Part shown: in pieces, positions 63,324 through 64,000 of the stretch | Numbering within the stretch: position 1 is the stretch's first letter | Layout: the number at the start of each line of letters is the position of its first letter | The notes under the pieces: model-generated | What the model saw: the letters and a program-made list of their open reading frames with translations, nothing else | What the model was told of the DNA's origin: nothing | Databases searched by the model: none | Assembly (NCBI GenBank): GCA_963817635.1 | Contig: CAWFPR010000008.1 | Coordinates: 1 to 64,000, forward strand | Direction: 5' to 3' | Length of the DNA stretch: 64,000 bases | From: CAWFPR01 sp963817635 | Lineage (GTDB): Bacteria; Acidobacteriota; Vicinamibacteria; Vicinamibacterales; 2-12-FULL-66-21 | Made by a program: the position numbers and the translations under genes

Positions 63324-63637
63324 CCCGGGGCGACATCTGGATGTACACCCTCGCCAGCCCGGACAAGCGCCGGCCTGTGCTCGTGATCACCCGGCAGGAA
63401 GTCATCGGCCTGCTGCGCAGCGTCATGGTGGCGCCGATCACGTCGACCGTCCGCGGTGCTCCCAGCGAAGTGATTGTCGGCGTCGCCGAGGGGCTGAAGC
63501 ATGAATCGGCGGTCAACCTGGATCATGTGCAGACGGTCGAACAGTCCCGGCTGGTCAGGCGCTTGGGTCGCGCAGGTCCCGCCAGGATGCGTGAGATCTG
63601 CCGCGCGCTGGCCGTCGCTGTGGGCTGCGCCGACTGA
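63308..63637 (+). CDS. MazF/PemK-type endoribonuclease toxin
   Basis: A 109-residue toxin with the MazF opening (VARGDIWMYTLASPDKRRPV), LVITRQEVIGLLRSVMVAPI, TSTVRG and the EVIV/LKHESAVNLDHVQTV strands. The conserved Arg in the loop after the first strand and the Thr in PITST are present. Start ATG 63308 lies inside the antitoxin gene. It is expected to cut mRNA at short motifs when the antitoxin is degraded. Intact. Confidence 0.92.
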   Translation: MVREVARGDIWMYTLASPDKRRPVLVITRQEVIGLLRSVMVAPITSTVRGAPSEVIVGVAEGLKHESAVNLDHVQTVEQSRLVRRLGRAGPARMREICRALAVAVGCAD

Positions 63638-63667
63638 CCTGCCGGCCGGCGCCCGGCAGGTCTGACG

Positions 63668-64000
63668 CTACGCGCTCTTCATCACGCGCGACGCGGGAGC
63701 GAGGCGCGGGAGCGCCTCCTCCAGCACACCGCGCGCCTTTGGCCAGAGCAGTATCGCTTCGATTACCAGCCAGACCTGCAGGATGAGCGACAGCACCGAG
63801 ACGAGGATCAACGGCCAGTTCGGGTTGTCCTGGAAGAGCCAGCCGGGGTTGCTGCCGTCGGCGACGAACACCTGGTAGATGAGCGCCCAGGCCGGCACGA
63901 TCAGCATGAACACCGCCGGGACGATCACGAACCATGTCGGCAGACGCCTGCGCCAGAGCCAGAAAGCGACGACGAGCAGCGCCAGCCCGGCAAGCAACTG
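63668..64000 (-). CDS. cstA: Carbon starvation protein CstA (3' part)
   Basis: The frame runs off the window edge, so only the last 110 residues are seen. They are hydrophobic helices (LLAGLALLVVAFWLWRRRLP, TWFVIVPAVFMLIVPAWALI) and the ending EVWLVIEA-like LQVWLVIEAILLWPKARGVL, matching the C-terminus of CstA peptide/pyruvate transporters. The stop is at 63668. The remaining ~500 residues should lie beyond position 64000. Confidence 0.82.
   Translation of the reverse strand, partial: QLLAGLALLVVAFWLWRRRLPTWFVIVPAVFMLIVPAWALIYQVFVADGSNPGWLFQDNPNWPLILVSVLSLILQVWLVIEAILLWPKARGVLEEALPRLAPASRVMKSA

Noticed and set aside
1..64000. CRISPR array, rRNA, tRNA or prophage
   Set aside because: No spaced direct repeats of the right size, no rRNA or tRNA-like cloverleaf and no phage structural genes were seen. 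The only short repeats are the heptamer tracts. tRNAs were searched only by eye.

Overview
The window is GC-rich bacterial chromosome. Its gene content suggests an Acidobacteriota member, probably Vicinamibacteria-like. The clues are two large BNR/sortilin-type beta-propeller proteins, an FG-GAP plus ASPIC/UnbV protein, a DUF3857 transglutaminase-TPR protein, a CHRD protein with a PEP-CTERM tail, a PadR regulator, a BlaI/BlaR1 pair and many secreted M20, M24 and M28 peptidases. Taxonomy is inferred from gene families only. No rRNA, tRNA or CRISPR array was seen.

Layout. 1-2925: a short-repeat tract with a terminator hairpin, remnants of a sortilin-type gene and a serine hydrolase, a hypothetical gene and RNase D. 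3286-6695: a NitT/TauT-type ABC importer (permease, ATPase, permease, binding protein). 6724-13930: a minus-strand operon (AarF/UbiB-like kinase, unknown membrane protein, TauE/SafE permease, redoxin, FG-GAP/UnbV protein). 14514-19505: a CHRD/PEP-CTERM gene, decayed toxin genes, and an M28 peptidase fused to a degenerate cyclophilin, with IS91-type transposase scraps on both sides. 19505-21813: mntR and mntH, divergent around a perfect palindrome, then a universal stress protein. 22051-27476: an IS110 remnant abutting a truncated transporter, then a tightly packed catabolic operon (creatininase family, ketopantoate reductase family, SDR, deleted AstE-like gene, M20 peptidase). 27709-31948: two copies of a mosaic repeat (IS110 5' end plus vapC 3' end) bracketing a copied cyclophilin segment and two membrane glycosyltransferases. 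31905-35970: a Phd/VapC pair, a tiny ORF, a lipoprotein and a TMTC-like membrane/TPR protein. 36283-49394: sortilin-type protein, aminopeptidase P, secreted ureohydrolase, response regulator, OPT transporter, di-haem peroxidase and the BlaI/BlaR1 pair. 49447-64000: radical SAM enzyme, second sortilin-type protein, DUF3857 protein, M20D amidohydrolase, alpha-galactosidase-like enzyme, a sorbosone dehydrogenase-like lipoprotein, a probable selenoprotein, PadR, MazEF and the 3' end of cstA.

Four points stand out. (1) An AhpD-like gene at 61976-62542 is read through an in-frame UGA placed exactly at the redox-active position of a CxxC motif. A SECIS-like hairpin follows, so it is most likely a CxxU selenoprotein. 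(2) Several otherwise intact genes carry single-base frameshifts, and five of these sites lie within a few bases of GTAC. This points to motif-linked base-calling error rather than gene decay. (3) A 391-bp cyclophilin segment and a 230-bp IS110/vapC mosaic occur twice, 4-10 kb apart, next to IS91-like and IS110-like scraps. (4) Several genes survive only as their two ends joined together.

The economy suggested is that of a heterotroph living on peptides and polymers. It has secreted peptidases and amidohydrolases, oligopeptide import (OPT), manganese control, peroxide handling (di-haem peroxidase, AhpD-like protein, redoxin) and envelope glycosyltransferases.
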